A DNA stretch of 64,000 nt, taken from NCBI GenBank assembly GCA_963513935.1, contig OY740767.1:151720431-151784430 (forward strand), written 5' to 3'. The DNA is from Aphrophora alni (Eukaryota > Arthropoda > Insecta > Hemiptera > Aphrophoridae). Of the stretch, positions 22,346 through 34,744 are shown piece by piece. How positions within the stretch are numbered: the stretch's first letter is position 1; every line of letters starts with the position of its first letter. Both the position numbers and the translations under genes were made by a program. The notes beneath the pieces are model-generated. The model saw only the letters and a list, made by a program, of their open reading frames with translations. It did no database searches and was not told the origin of the DNA.

Positions 22346-23977
22346 GCACTCACTATGAGTGAGATGTATCTTCCTAGTCAAAGGACAGGTGGGGAGCCTC
22401 TCAGAGTAGCATCTGATCTCGCAGTATTCTACTCTCGTACATTGATATTTATTCTTATGATGGTATAACGTTTGGAAACTATCCAGAGAAACGACCAGCA
22501 TATTGGCAGTTCATCAACAACTGTAAACAAATTACACAATTTTGTACAGCTTTTAACATGGGTTCTGGTTTACTCCTTGTGTAGCTGTCGGGCTATCATT
22601 TGGATGTGACTGTTTCCAGTGTTCTCCCCATCGCAGCGTTTTGCCAACTTGTTTTAACTGTCCTTGTTTAACGTCGTCTTCTTGTTTGTAACATGGCCGT
22701 AATTCCATGTTTTACAACTTCTCACGGAAACAATTCGTCTTTATTTAGCCGATTCCTAATGAATATCAAGCCCACTGCTCTTGAGAGCGAAATATTGTCG
22801 TTTCATCGCTTAATGTTTTAAGTTGACATATTCAAAATCAATATCCATCGGGTCAGACGCTGGCCTTCTTGAAGTACTCGCATCGGTGTTGACCTGTCCG
22901 GTTTTTATGGTTTTAGATGCAATCTTGGATCGTTCGGTTAGTCAATTTAGTCGTTTATGATTCCTATTCAAAATTCCCCCCCCCACAAATACTTCAATTC
23001 AGCAGTTATCCACTTATAACTTTACATATTGTAAAACCTCTTTATAACACCAATTTCAACATGCTATTTCTTCGTACAGTAGCCTCAGACTAGGATTGTG
23101 TCTGGTGTAAGGGGCGTTTCCTCCCTTCTATTTGCTTCCCTAGTCTGACTTGACGGTACAACCCATTCCAAGAAAACTAGATACACAAATTATTGCTTAG
23201 CTACATTTTAATTCCTAAAGTTACAACTTTCTTGTAAACTTTTTATTCTTATTTACACCGATAAAAGAGACGAAAGTAGGGTACGCGTTTACACAGAAGC
23301 ATTTGAGGTCTATGTTTTTTTATTGGGGGTTGTACCACTGAAAGTAAACGTAACAAACGAAGTGTGGGGGCCTCTGTTTTCCTCTCCACCCCAGACCCAT
23401 TCCTAACTTGAGGTTGCTGTAATTTAACATTGCCCTAACGCAGCGCGGTGCATTGGTCTTCAAGCGCTAACCCCCCCCCCCCTACCCACCGCTGTACACC
23501 CCACGACTCACAGTTTTAGATACGTACATAAACACACTTTCCAATTTTAACCATTCATTACAATTTTCCATCATTTGGTTAGTCAATTTAGACTATTGCT
23601 ATTTTTTTTTTGACATTAAGAAAATTTTCCTAATCCAGCACAGTTGTCGACTTTATGTATTGTAAAGCTTCTTTACAAGTAGACATCAATTACAACATTA
23701 TATTCCATCAAAGCATTGCAGTGTCGTCATTAGTGTTCACCTATAAGCTCCTCCCTCCCCCCTACACCCCCACGGACATAAACCCCCGATGATACGACAT
23801 GTAAGCGAGATAAATCTTGCCATTGGTTTTTTGTAGCTTGAGTTTTCGTAATACCCCCCTCCCCCCCAACCGAATCAAAAGACGTATTCGTGTTTAAACA
23901 CACACATGTAATATAATGACGTATAAAATATAGCATTAATATTTTTTACACCCCCCCATAATATGTTTCCTGATTTG
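22346..23977. other. Non-coding stretch rich in C-tracts
   Basis: C-runs lie at about 22977-22985, 23470-23482, 23756-23762, 23855-23869 (interrupted) and 23951-23957. Text between them is C-rich (TCCTCCCTCCCCCCTACACC). No coding signal. Confidence 0.5.
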
Positions 23978-24404
23978 TATACTATCAATGACTACATAAA
24001 TACTATAAGACACGACTTAGGATAGGGAAATAGTCTACGCTTTACGGGTGCTGTTCGTCACAAATTTGACACACAGCTATCAGAAAGCGCTAGCAGCAGG
24101 TGCTTGACTGTACGCATCCCACTTGGTTGAGACTGTACAACTGTTGACACAGCATAGTCAGTGTTGTCAGTTCGTGCGCTGAGATAAGCGATTCTCGACC
24201 TTCCCTCGCATCTCTGGTCCCATATGTGGCATCAGTGCGCAACTGAAACATTGTTTGACCATAGAGCCACCTAGCGCCAGTCACATCAACTTCAGATTCT
24301 CTAGCAGAGCGACCTAGCGGGTATTGGTCAACTCAAGAATAAGCGTAGAATATTTAACATGGCCATGTCGTGTCTTATAGTATTTATGTAGTTATTGATA
24401 CTAT
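23978..24404. mobile_element. MITE-like element, about 427 bp, TIR of about 39-70 bp
   Basis: The left end TATCAATGACTACATAAATA plus CTATAAGACACGAC (23983-24016) is the reverse complement of the right end GTCGTGTCTTATAGTATTTA plus TGTAGTTATTGATA (24367-24400), with a single mismatch over 34 bp. Similarity continues inward more weakly (AATAGTCTACGCTTTA at about 24027 against TAAGCGTAGAATATT at about 24341). The interior is GC-richer than the surroundings and non-coding. Beyond the arms GTATAC/GTATAG continues for a few bases, so the exact ends and target-site duplication are uncertain. Confidence 0.85.
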
Positions 24405-26969
24405 ACTATTCGTTACGTGTCTTCGTTTACCCTTCTGACGCGTTTCGATGTATCTTCTCCTTCTTTAGAGTTCTCGCTCTTGTAATCCGCCTGTACATTA
24501 TTTAAACACAAAAAACCTACACTTACACATATTATTTAAAAATTTAGACTCGTGAAGCGTTAGTTGGGCTCCGTATGGTTGTCCAAGGAATGTTGTACTC
24601 CCTTTGTTTTGAGTGTACAAATATCGCTATAAAACCTTTACAACAACACCAAACTATCTCTGTATAATCTTATTAAATCCCAGGGGGTAAGCCGCCCTTA
24701 TCTTCACGTACATTTTGCAACTAATAACGCTTGGCACTACGCCAGTGGAATATTCAAAAGCCTATTATCATTTGCTTAATTCTATTCTATATGTATGCGG
24801 TATATATTGAAATAAGCTTCCCTAGTCAGCTATGGAGGTGGGATTTATCAGTGAAATCAATTGATAGTTGTTTATTTTTTAGAATTACTAAAAGGGAGGG
24901 TTAGAGGTTAAACCTTCTCATTTCACCAAGTTTGGTCAAAACTACTGAATGGACCTTCGATAGCAGCCATAGTTTATTTTGCACCGATAATTCCGCGTGA
25001 TGATTTTTGGGGAGAAGACCCATTTTTGAAAGTAAGTACAGCCGTTTTGGAGGAAATTGAAATTAGTTTAATGCCTCTAAATTTTAAATTATTGATTAAA
25101 GGTTCGAGATGTCCAGAATAATTCGGTTTTTATACCAATTTGATGAAAATTGGTTCAACCGTTAAGTTTATTACGCCCAGACGACAAAAGTTTTTATTCC
25201 AAAAACAACATTTTTTATAACTTTAGGATTTACAACAATGTTGGTCGCTTTGAAGTTGTGGAAGTTTACAAGAATAACATATTGGAAAATATATCAATAT
25301 AGAAAACACATTTTTACTGGCCAATGGTAGATTGCTTTTTAATAGACTCTGACTGTGGCTTTCGTAAACAGTTTCTACCGTATCATCACTAGCTCTGACT
25401 TGCCTACGGGAATTTATAAATATGACGTGTATAGAAAGTTTTGTAAAGTTATCAGAGAACGGATGTTTAGTGTTCCATGAAAATATACATTTTGAGCTGT
25501 CGTTTGCACTGTGTAATCCTAACCGATGGACAGATTTTGGTGAATTTGTTATATAGGAATATGTTGGCTATATTTCGAGTTTGTTGTTGTTTTGTTAACT
25601 CCTGGATTTGAGAGTAACACGAAAACACAATATTTTGGTTTACTTAAGAACGGCTCTGACGATTTTGACCAAATTATGCTAAAATGTACCCGCTAAATGA
25701 CCCTAATGAAACGTTCTAAGTCTCCATTACCCCTAGAACGTCTATTTGTTAGTTTTCGATACAAATATAAAAGAATTGGCCTAGGGCTGACGTAGAAAAC
25801 GTTATTTCTCAAAATTGACTCACAAATTTTAGTTAAATGTTAATATTAATAACTCAAACCATTGTAGGAGTGAGAGCCTCTATACAAATCCTAATTTAGT
25901 GTTTACATTAAGTTTAATGACCAAATCCAGTGTTTGCATCCATCAAGTGTGTGCTGCAACCACATGACTTGTATCCTTAACTAGACATATAGCGACAGTT
26001 ATTTTGATAAGGTCCAAGTCTTTTAAATTGTACAGACACTCGCGTGAAATTAAAAGGCTCTTACATTACCTACGTAAAAAGAAATCAATGGGATGCATCT
26101 TTTAATTATTGGCTATTGAATTGTGTGTCTCGTGTCTTTTAAAAACTGATTTTAAAACTTACACGCTACGCTTTGTCTAGTTAAATTAAGTTGTATTCCT
26201 AATATATGATTTCCCAGTGCAATTTAATTTCAAATGCAAATATTCCCCCCCCCATATTTTTAGATCACGGTGTGTTCAAGTTAGGGAGGAGGCAATACGT
26301 AACACTTCAAATTTGGCCTCACAGCAACATATTATTTTTTTTCGTCAAATCACGCGACAATACAATGAGAAAGTTTGAAATACATACGATCTATCGTCTT
26401 GTCCATGTAGACCGGTTGCGACTTGTAGACAGATGGACAGTCCTTGGTTTTACCTACAGACCGTAAACAATATTATTAGTTTCAGGAATAACTGCCAAAA
26501 AGAACCACACATGGACCTTGGCAGGCTGTTGTTAGAAACTCAATTTCAATCAAACACGATTTTAGCTTTAATACCAGAAGTAAAGCAAACTTGTGCTCTA
26601 TTATATATATACAGTATATCTTTATATTTTAATAGAGTTTTCAAAAAGTTGATCAGGTAGAACCCAATTATACTTACAGAAATCTCAGATAAGAAAATGA
26701 ATTTGAGTATACATTATGTTAACGTTTTTCTCACATAATATAGGAGAATCACAAATATGTTATGTTTTGTTTAGTGGTTGGGTGTGTGTGATAAAGTAAG
26801 TGTTTCTAGTTGCATTATGTATTTCCCTAGGTTCTGATAGTGTTGTTCCCATGTTATTGTACTGTTTTACTCTGCCAGTGTACAAAGTATATAGGGTTAG
26901 TCGTCCTCTGATTTTGACCTGAGGAAACCGAACTAGTTATTGTTCCTTCGTCGTCTGTACGTACGGAAA
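24405..26969. other. Non-coding stretch with scattered old repeat phrases
   Basis: At 24433-24475 the minus strand reads CTAAAGAAGGAGAAGATACA then TCGAAACGCGTCAG, another GAAACGCGTC motif. The phrase GATTTTGACCAAATTATG (about 25660) and variants recur in the window. C9 at about 26247. Overlapping open frames at 26206-26660 have no recognisable product. Confidence 0.4.
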
Positions 26970-27170
26970 CACGATAAATAAATGTAGGGACATGAAATTT
27001 GGTACAGGGTGTTCTCATGTAGAACTCTATTCAAATTCATGATTAAAGACCTCATGGCAGTTTTTTGTTATTATCTCTAGTGTAAACAACTTTAATAACA
27101 CAGATTTTCAGATTTCAATATCTCTCTTCGATGACAAATGGCGGTGTTATTGTTTAAAAATATAATTACG
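26970..27170 (+). repeat. R4 repeat copy
   Basis: ATGTAGGGACATGAAATTTG, GTACAGGGTGTTCTCATGTA, GAACTCTATTCAAATTCATG and CAGATTTCAATATCTCTCTT match the order of the R4 part at 14.8 and 19.6 kb. It is more diverged around the ATGGCGG core. Confidence 0.6.
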
Positions 27171-27249
27171 AGATCCGGCAGAACGGAGCTGAGCTTAGCG
27201 AGTGGAGGCTCTTTCACATATGCACTAGTCGTGAATATTTGTTATACAG

Positions 27250-27490
27250 GGTGTTGCAAAATGTTGTGTCCGCCAAGCTGCCAGTGTTATGAGCACTGCA
27301 TCTCCAGTTGACAAGGGTCAGAAGGGTTCAGAGGTCTAGAGGTTATCTGTTGAGCGATACATTTTTCTGCTACATTCTTTCGCTCCCTGCACTATTATAC
27401 ATGTTGATAACTGACATTATGTCTAAAAGGTTTATTACGTTTGTTAATGGTACATAGGCCAACATTCTACACACGATAAAACATGTTCCA
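27250..27490 (-). mobile_element. R2 element, half copy
   Basis: TGTGTCCGCCAAGCTGCCAG, CATCTCCAGTTGACAAGGGT, TTTTTCTGCTACATTCTTTC and GCTCCCTGCACTATTATACA form one R2 arm. Sequence beyond it (AAAGGTTTATTACGTTTGTT) is the reverse complement of the 10.5 kb copy, so these two copies share more than the arm. It may form a longer element with the opposite half copy at 28.0-28.2 kb. Confidence 0.65.
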
Positions 27491-27603
27491 AATAAATATT
27501 TTCGGAAAAATTGTAAAACTAATATTTGTTTTAAACTTAGAATTAATGTTATTTTTTTTAAATTTTAATTTTCAAAGTAAATTTTAGAAACTAAAGTAAG
27601 ATT

Positions 27604-27734
27604 GTTTATTGTCTATGATTTGGTTTGGTATTGTTCGAAATTTTCAGAGTGGTATATGGAACGTGCATTGATCATGTTCATTAAAAATACTTTTAATTTT
27701 GTATATAACAGTACAATACGATAATTATGTATAT
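27604..27734. repeat. 131 bp duplicated segment (copy 1)
   Basis: It matches 30000-30130 without indels at a fixed offset of 2396 bp. I count three to four differences (the GA/AT pair in TTGTTCGAAA versus TTGTTCATAA, one G/A in ATAACAGTAC, and possibly the first base). This is roughly 97-98 percent identity and much less diverged than other repeats here. Confidence 0.9.
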
Positions 27735-27739
27735 TTTAT

Positions 27740-27880
27740 TATTATACATTTTTTGGACATTTGCCATCATTTGTGTGTTAAAAATCAAAACGCGACGTTT
27801 CGGGAATAAGAATCAATTCCCGTTATCAAGTGACTAAAAGACTAAAGAAACATGAAACTAGAAACTAAGCCTATGTAAGA
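27740..27880 (-). repeat. R6 repeat copy
   Basis: On the minus strand: CACTTGATAACGGGAATTGA, a loop, then TATTCCCGAAACGTCGCG. The hairpin GGGAAT/ATTCCC is intact. The downstream word AAATGTCC is shared with the 55.3 kb copy. Confidence 0.65.
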
Positions 27881-28014
27881 AGTAAAATTAAATAAGAATA
27901 GCGCCAACCTTAATATCTAAGCATGCATCTCAGAGCTAAAACTGAGAAGTCAAAAAACACAATCACGGTAACACACAACTAACGTCAAATATGTGTTGTT
28001 GTAAATTTTAGAAA

Positions 28015-28205
28015 CTAAAGTAAGATGACTAAAACATGTCAATTTCGAGCCTAACTTATCATGGGTTAGGAAAGTCTTTTAGTAGAAAAACTCTGCCGTT
28101 CCGCAAAAATCCCTTGGACCTACCTGCTAAACCCTTCCGACTATTGTTAACTGAAGATGCGGCCGCCTGGTGGAAGACAGAGTTGCAAAATTGTGTTACC
28201 AAATT
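28015..28205 (+). mobile_element. R2 element, diverged half copy
   Basis: AAATTTTAGAAACTAAAGTA, GACTAAAACATGTCAATTTC, TTATCATGGGTTAGGAAAGT, TTAGTAGAAAAACTCTG and AACTGAAGATGCGGCCGCC follow the spacer and right arm of the complete copy at 15.9-16.2 kb. The terminal block is degraded. Confidence 0.5.
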
Positions 28206-29999
28206 TCAGGAGGTGGTTTCCCTGAAAACTAAGAAAATGTTTCTATAACATGTCCGGAATTGCCTAGTTTCGTAGGTTTTTTTAATCACAAAATGTGTCT
28301 TATCTCCAAAACGGTTTGTCGAATTGAATTGAAACTCGCCATAGTGCCTAATGAGGTAAAGAACGATTTTGATAAAAAATAATAACACCTAATCCTTTAG
28401 CTCGTTTCAAAATTTCCCATTTTTGAGAAAATTTAAGCAGCCACTATTTTGAAACGGGTTATTGGATTAAGTTATTAAGGGTATTTTTTATGACAGTTCC
28501 TTACTTTATATGGTACATTGTATGATTGCAGCAGGTAAACACAACGATGACGCAGATTTGATTTGTTTTATCATTATATAATATCTTCCTCAGACTACGA
28601 GTAGAATATAAAACTATTTGTCCAGTAGGCGTATCCTTTCCCACCTGCTACCTTCATCCATGACGTAATGTCTGATCTGATCTGAAGACAAGAGGGTAGA
28701 AGGGTGTACAACCCCAAGACGGAAGCTTCCCTCGTATATTTACTTGACACATCTCTGTGACAGTTTGGCAGGAAAAGGACATTCCCAGGATTCAGGAAGG
28801 GGGGGGGGGGTCTGAAGATGGATGGGTATTTATTTAAAACATTTTTTCAAATTCATAGTTTTAATATGATTTTGACTTGGAGAATTGTCTAGTGTAGGGT
28901 AATTGTAATTCAGTATTCGTTTTAGGTTCTCGCATGGAATGGGTCAAAAAATTTGTCGGATTTTTTTGTTTTGAAATCTTCCGAGTCCAAAAAAGTGGTG
29001 TCGATCGTAGGTGCAACTGGTCTGATTTTAATCAAATAGTATGTGGGCTTATGGTTAAAAGCACAATATTACGAGGTTTTCTCAAATTTACTCAACTGTA
29101 CCCTTAAAGGATCCAAATAAAATGTATTGGACGCTATATCTTAAAAAATACCAGATCGTAAGTTAACAATAAAACAACAAAAATCGCTTATTATGGGTTT
29201 GTTATCTAATTTCTCAAAATCAGATTTACATACTTTCAAATATTGGGGAAATTTGAAGATTAATGAGGTTAATCTTCAAATTAATTAATGAGGTTAATCT
29301 TGATTAATTAAACCCTTGTGCTAAACAACAAGTAAATTTTTTCCTTCATATAAGTAATAATTGGCAAAAAAAAGAAAAAAGAACATTGACCGCTGTCATT
29401 AAAAACTTGATTTTAATCATATACGGCTGAGGACGTGTTTATGGCAATAAACAAAACAAGTTTAGGCCCTAAATTTAAATATTTAAATTTGTTTTCATAG
29501 ACGGCCATCCATGGTTTATTATTTTTTTTTTGTATTGACAGCTACAGAAATGACATTTCCGGTGAAAATTAGTTTAGGTTAGTTTTATTTGTTTTGGAAA
29601 TGGGAAATCGGGAACGTACACCGTTAATTTGTTTTCAATTTTAGAACTATGTGCACCGAAAACTTTGAATTTTAGAACAATGTGCACCTAGAACTTGAAG
29701 TTTAAAACAACAAACTGTTTCCAGTATAACCATAATTCCCAAATTTTGTTTGTAATTTTACAACAAAGGACAGAGGGACAAACTAAAGCCAATTAAATCT
29801 ATACACCAGGTATTGTTGAACTTGTCATGAAAACAGAGAGAGATATTCTCCAGTGAGTAAACAGTAATTAGGATAACCTTGAAATGTTGGCTCTGATGGA
29901 TGGTCCCAATGTTATAAATAGCAGCAGACCCAAGTCGGGATCCTTGTGGCATGACAGCGTCTGCACCCAAACCAAACAAAGACTGTAAATAGGATCTAG
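28206..29999. other. Non-coding stretch
   Basis: A G12 tract lies at 28799-28810. ATTAATGAGGTTAATCTT occurs twice at about 29260-29303. A two-copy repeat of about 36 bp (TTTTAGAACTATGTGCACC / TTTTAGAACAATGTGCACC) lies at about 29639-29700. GGATCCAAATAAAATGTATT at about 29108 resembles 45.53 kb. No gene was seen. Confidence 0.45.
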
Positions 30000-30130
30000 G
30001 TTTATTGTCTATGATTTGGTTTGGTATTGTTCATAATTTTCAGAGTGGTATATGGAACGTGCATTGATCATGTTCATTAAAAATACTTTTAATTTTGTAT
30101 ATAACAATACAATACGATAATTATGTATAT
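30000..30130. repeat. 131 bp duplicated segment (copy 2)
   Basis: Partner of 27604-27734 in the same orientation. Flanks on both sides are unrelated, so the shared segment is a discrete unit rather than a large segmental duplication. Confidence 0.9.
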
Positions 30131-31944
30131 GTTATGATACTTTTTGTTCAAATTGGCTGATATGTAGGTCACTTGGATGTTTAAATGACAACAAGTTTAC
30201 AAGTTTATAGTCTGAAATGTCATACAATTTGGAAATAGGTTTCTTGACAAATTTTTCCGTGTTACTTTTTTTATTAAATTTCTTCTTCTTATTATTATTA
30301 TTTTACTTTCCAACGTAATATGTGATGGGTCAACGTTGAGGTCGAGTTTTTTTGCAGATATATCCCTTTTGAGATTCGCTAAGTCCAAAAATTAGTTTTT
30401 GAAATATCCCTACAAGTGCTGTTGTACAACCCCAACGAGTGGTGCAAATCAAATTTGCTATCTGGGCATATTTGTCGGGACGTGTTGTCATAACTTTAAG
30501 TTTTGGGTTAGTGCCATAAAAAAGTAAAAGATTGTTATTATTATTATTTTCTCAAAATTGGCGCCAACGATTTTGGTGAAATGTGAACATTATACTTAAC
30601 CTGATAATGTATTTATGGATCTTATTTAAACTTCCCCGGGACGCATTGAACTGAAATTATTTCGACTTTGGATAAACGTAGTTATGAATTTCATTTTTTC
30701 CCTGAGTACATCTTTACAAATTACATTTTATAGGTACTTTTTACACTATATTTAGGAATTATTTTTTAAATTTTTTGAGTCATTGAACGACTTTGGAAAA
30801 TAGTCATTTATGATTTACACTTCGTTATATTTAAAATTTCTTTAGATTTTTGCAAAAATAAATTTCGTGGACGGATTGAAGTAAAATTTATGGTTCATTT
30901 TCACTTTTTCAACTCAAGTACATACGGTACATTCTTTGGAAACTGATTAAGTTTGGTTCCATTTGGGGGGGGGGGGGGTTGTACGTTGTTTCTGCACAGT
31001 TTATTTCATAATATATTGAATAAAGTTCAAGGTATGTGAGAAATATTGAGGAAATAATATTAGATAAATAATAAATTTAGAAACAATAAATATTTTATAC
31101 GTCAGATAATGAAAACAGCAATATAAAATGGCGATATTATCTTATCAGTTTCGAGTATTTTTAGCCCACCGTAGATTTTCTCATGACAATAATCGTCGAT
31201 TTTGGATGTAAAATTTAAAAAAAAATGGACAACTTTCCCACCATTGTTTCAGTTCATAAGCTGTTTCAATAAGTATATCTTTTATAAGGATTAGAAAAAA
31301 ACAGTAACAAGTTAAGATCTACCTAATATAAATATAAACAAAATCAAATTAACTTTTCGCGTAAATATTGCAACGATAATTAATTTTTATAGGTTTATAA
31401 TTTCTTTTACTTAACGTTGAAAGCTAGGGAGATGCATCCCTACAAAAAATACAATGGCAATTTATTGCACAATGATGTATGCGTGATGCCTATATGCAAG
31501 GGGAAATCTCAGGTGATGATTTTTTACAAAAGGTATCGACTTAGACGTTGAGTAATGTAATTTATTAAGACCGTGTAATGGTAAGAAATTAAGTTTAGTT
31601 TACGGGAATAAGCAATCAACACATTAAATTATTTAAATCTTAAATTCCATTGAAGACGGATATTACAAGTAACAGCTAATAGGCGTACAGCTGAATTATT
31701 AATGAACTACTGTAATGGGTTACTATTATACTGAGATTTTTGTTTACTTTTTATGAGTTATTAAATAAAACGTACTTTAAGATGGTTCATTTAATACAAA
31801 TTCAAAACATTTCGGAATTTTGTTGTATTACAAAATACAAATCATTGGCCTATCTGTATATTCTGTTTTATGGTAATTGTTAAGTTTATATATTTCTCTT
31901 TAGGGGATTCTTAGAGTGGGCAAGGCCCGAGGGCTGTGGTTGAA
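30131..31944. other. AT-rich non-coding stretch
   Basis: G14 at 30965-30978. Variants of the GATTTTGGTGAAATG phrase near 30570. No gene or clear repeat copy. Confidence 0.4.
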
Positions 31945-32420
31945 TCTACAGCTTTTTAGAGTCCGTGGGTAAAACCAAGGACTCTTATAATTGCACCCGC
32001 ATGTCTGTCCGTCTCCAAGTGTCAACCAGTCTACACAGACAAGACTTATAAATCCTATATATTTCTAACTTTGCATTTAAAGTCCCACATATAAGACAAA
32101 TATAGCTGGAAAAATAAAAACTGGGGTAGGTTAAGGGACAAAAAACTTCGGAGTTGAAAATACGTTTTATAAAAATATTATGCGTGGGATATCAAATAAA
32201 ACTGAAAGTTACTCTGATAACGAATATGTATGTTTATTTGACGAGAAATTAATATGTTGGCGCTAGGCCAAATTTAAAGTGTTAGATATCATGACCCTTC
32301 TCTCACACTTAACAAGGCGTGACCTACAAATTTGAAAATATTTTATTTATTTTTTTTTTATAAGGCGAAGATAACAAAGATTTTTGACAAATCCAAGTTG
32401 CACGAGGTTTTATTACATAG
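31945..32420 (+). repeat. R3 repeat copy
   Basis: GAGTCCGTGGGTAAAACCAA then GGACTCTTATAATTGCACCC starts the copy; GAGTCC/GGACTC forms a small hairpin. The copy then gives CCCACATATAAGACAAATAT, GATATCAAATAAAACTGAAA and TGTATGTTTATTTGACGAGA, which match 35.52-35.60 kb. No coding capacity. Confidence 0.65.
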
Positions 32421-32465
32421 CCTCAAAATTATAAATAAAAAAGACACGATGTAGTTTGTCTCTAT

Positions 32466-32640
32466 ATTTTTTGTTTAAATGCGAATAACCTCTCGTACAT
32501 CGTCGCTTTACTTAAAAAACAAAAGAAAGATCATAAAATAAAAACACGTAGCTCTCGAATACTCTAATAGAATCAGTGTTGCAAGGGAACATTTTGAGCC
32601 GATTGACAGTCTACTGATAAATAAGCCGAGATTGGAAGCG
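32466..32640 (+). repeat. R1 repeat, head and middle
   Basis: TTTTTTGTTTAAATGCGAAT, AACCTCTCGTACATCGTCGC, AGCTCTCGAATACTCTAATA and TCAGTGTTGCAAGGGAACAT are present. The tail is replaced. Confidence 0.65.
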
Positions 32641-33477
32641 AGTGGAACGAGACTGAAGAAGACAAATACACATTAGCGTATTGGTCGCGTGATCACATCA
32701 CATCACATCACGGAATTGTCAATTCTAAAACCTCTGAAATAAATTATGTACGGACCAATCCAAAGTATTTTGCAATGACAGCAAAGCCCTTTTCCAGTAA
32801 ATCCGCAGAGAATGACGTTCACGGAAACATCAGCTCTCTCTCTCTCTCTAGTTGGTATAATTGACGAAATCGAGCGTCACTACTCGACACAAAAACACAG
32901 TCGACATGATGAATTATTTAGGAGAAAACCTCAACTGTCTGTGAAAATGACATGACATTGGTGGGAGGAGATAGGACGCCCCCTACGCACAACTTGCCTC
33001 GTATAATTCCGAATTAATAGTAGGACCTAAAGTTCGGTAGTAATTCATTGAACGTTCATGATGGCGGCCATTGTATTGTGGGAGGGGGGGAGGGAAACCC
33101 ACCCTCATTCTCTCCCTTGTATAACATCGATCGTTAACGGGATAGGTAAAAGCCTAGGCATGCAGGAAGTCAAATATAGGCCCCTACACTTGATAATTTG
33201 ACGGCCGGTTTCAGTATGGTGGAACTATTTAACCATGCGTGATGAAATTACTCGTTTGTAAACGCGCGCACAAAGGGAAATGTCGACATTTTAAATTCTA
33301 TTTTCGGTAAATGAAAATGACGTGCTTGAATTAAAACCGGCTTTGTTTGGAATTGTTCGTATTGGACACGTTAGGGCAGCGCCCCCCCCCAGATATATTG
33401 TTTAATGACATCTACACCTCAGCCGTCGCAAACCATCATGGCATCACTTTAGTGAGCAGTACTCTGCAATCTAAGTC
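32641..33477. other. Non-coding stretch, somewhat GC-richer
   Basis: CACATCACATCACATCAC at about 32694; (CT)7 at about 32836; GATGGCGGCCATTGTATTG at about 33060 beside a G-rich block; C9 at 33382-33390. No gene was seen. Confidence 0.4.
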
Positions 33478-33612
33478 ACGAAACTGAATCTACACCTTTT
33501 TTATTTAGTCTTAGATCCCAGGTTTCTTTTGAGCAACTCTTGTTCTTTTCCGACCCTGACACTCTTTGTAATAATCGAGGGTATGTGTCTTTTTCTTTTA
33601 TTTCTTTATACA
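33478..33612 (-). repeat. R1 repeat, partial
   Basis: Plus-strand text GAATCTACACCTTTTTTATT, TTAGTCTTAGATCCCAGGTT, GAGCAACTCTTGTTCTTTTC, CGACCCTGACACTCTTTG and AATCGAGGGTATGTG is the reverse complement of R1. Confidence 0.7.
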
Positions 33613-34744
33613 ACAAGACTTCGTTCTCCTATTTGGCTGTAAATAGTTAAGGAATTTCCTAATGATTGAACCACTAGGAAATGTTAACAAATAAAGGGAG
33701 ACGGGATGCGGGTCTGTGCAGTGGGCAGCAGAACTCCTTGAACTGCTGGGAAGGTCGTTCTATTTGCCCTATTTGCTGTATTTATTTTGTCACCATTGTG
33801 TGTGAGGGGAACATTCTCTATTGTTATAGCCTTCTATTGTTGTCAGAGATAGCCTATTCTATTCTATGACGTAGCTTGTCCTTTTAGTTTGTTACGAGGA
33901 GGTGTCCGTCGATATATTTTATATTATTCTCTAGAGTTTACTTTTGCAATTAGAGGACATTGTTGTTGGCTGGATTCTGTTTTCGATGCCAACTTGGAGA
34001 AAATGTTCACAGAATTTGTTATTGGAGTTTTAATTTCTAGTTATTTTAACCATGTAAAACGTGTAAAATACGTTACGTAAACTTTTCCAATGTTCTATCC
34101 TCCCGAACCAATTAAAAACTAACCAAAAATATCTGTTCCGTAGTTGTCGCTCAAAAAGTGAAAATGAATTTTAACACCCCATTTGAAAATGTTTCAATAA
34201 ATACCTAAAATTATCTTCGTTTGTGGCATAAACATGTAATCAGCTAAGTCAGCGGTCATACATGTTTTTTTTGCTAAATATTTGTTTTACTGAAACTTTG
34301 TCTGAATATGGACAAATGTCGTACACAAAAATTGACCGGTATTTTAGGTTATATGTCCAAATACGACACTACTTTTCAATAAATACACTGGCATTAGAAC
34401 GTTTAATAATGAGTTAGTGTTTTTGCATGTCATCCTTAGTTATGAGCCACCCAATATAAGACTGACAAGAATTATCAACAGGAAGTATGAATGACAACCT
34501 ATGGCAAAGGTCGATCTATCTTTGATGCGTTATCTCTTTGAACTTTATATACCATCTCAGTACTCGGAGCAATGATAATATGAACAAATTCATCAATTTA
34601 TATTTCTTAACGCAATACTAAAGCCAATAATTTGGGATTTTTGTAGATTTATTACACAAAATTGAACCATGGATGCGAAAAAAAACTATACTAGGTTCAA
34701 GATGTAAGAATCAACTTCAAAAATGTTGAGATAATGGTCATGCC
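33613..34744. other. Non-coding stretch
   Basis: Open frames of 62 and 63 codons at 33681 and 33889 show no recognisable product. Nothing else was seen. Confidence 0.4.
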
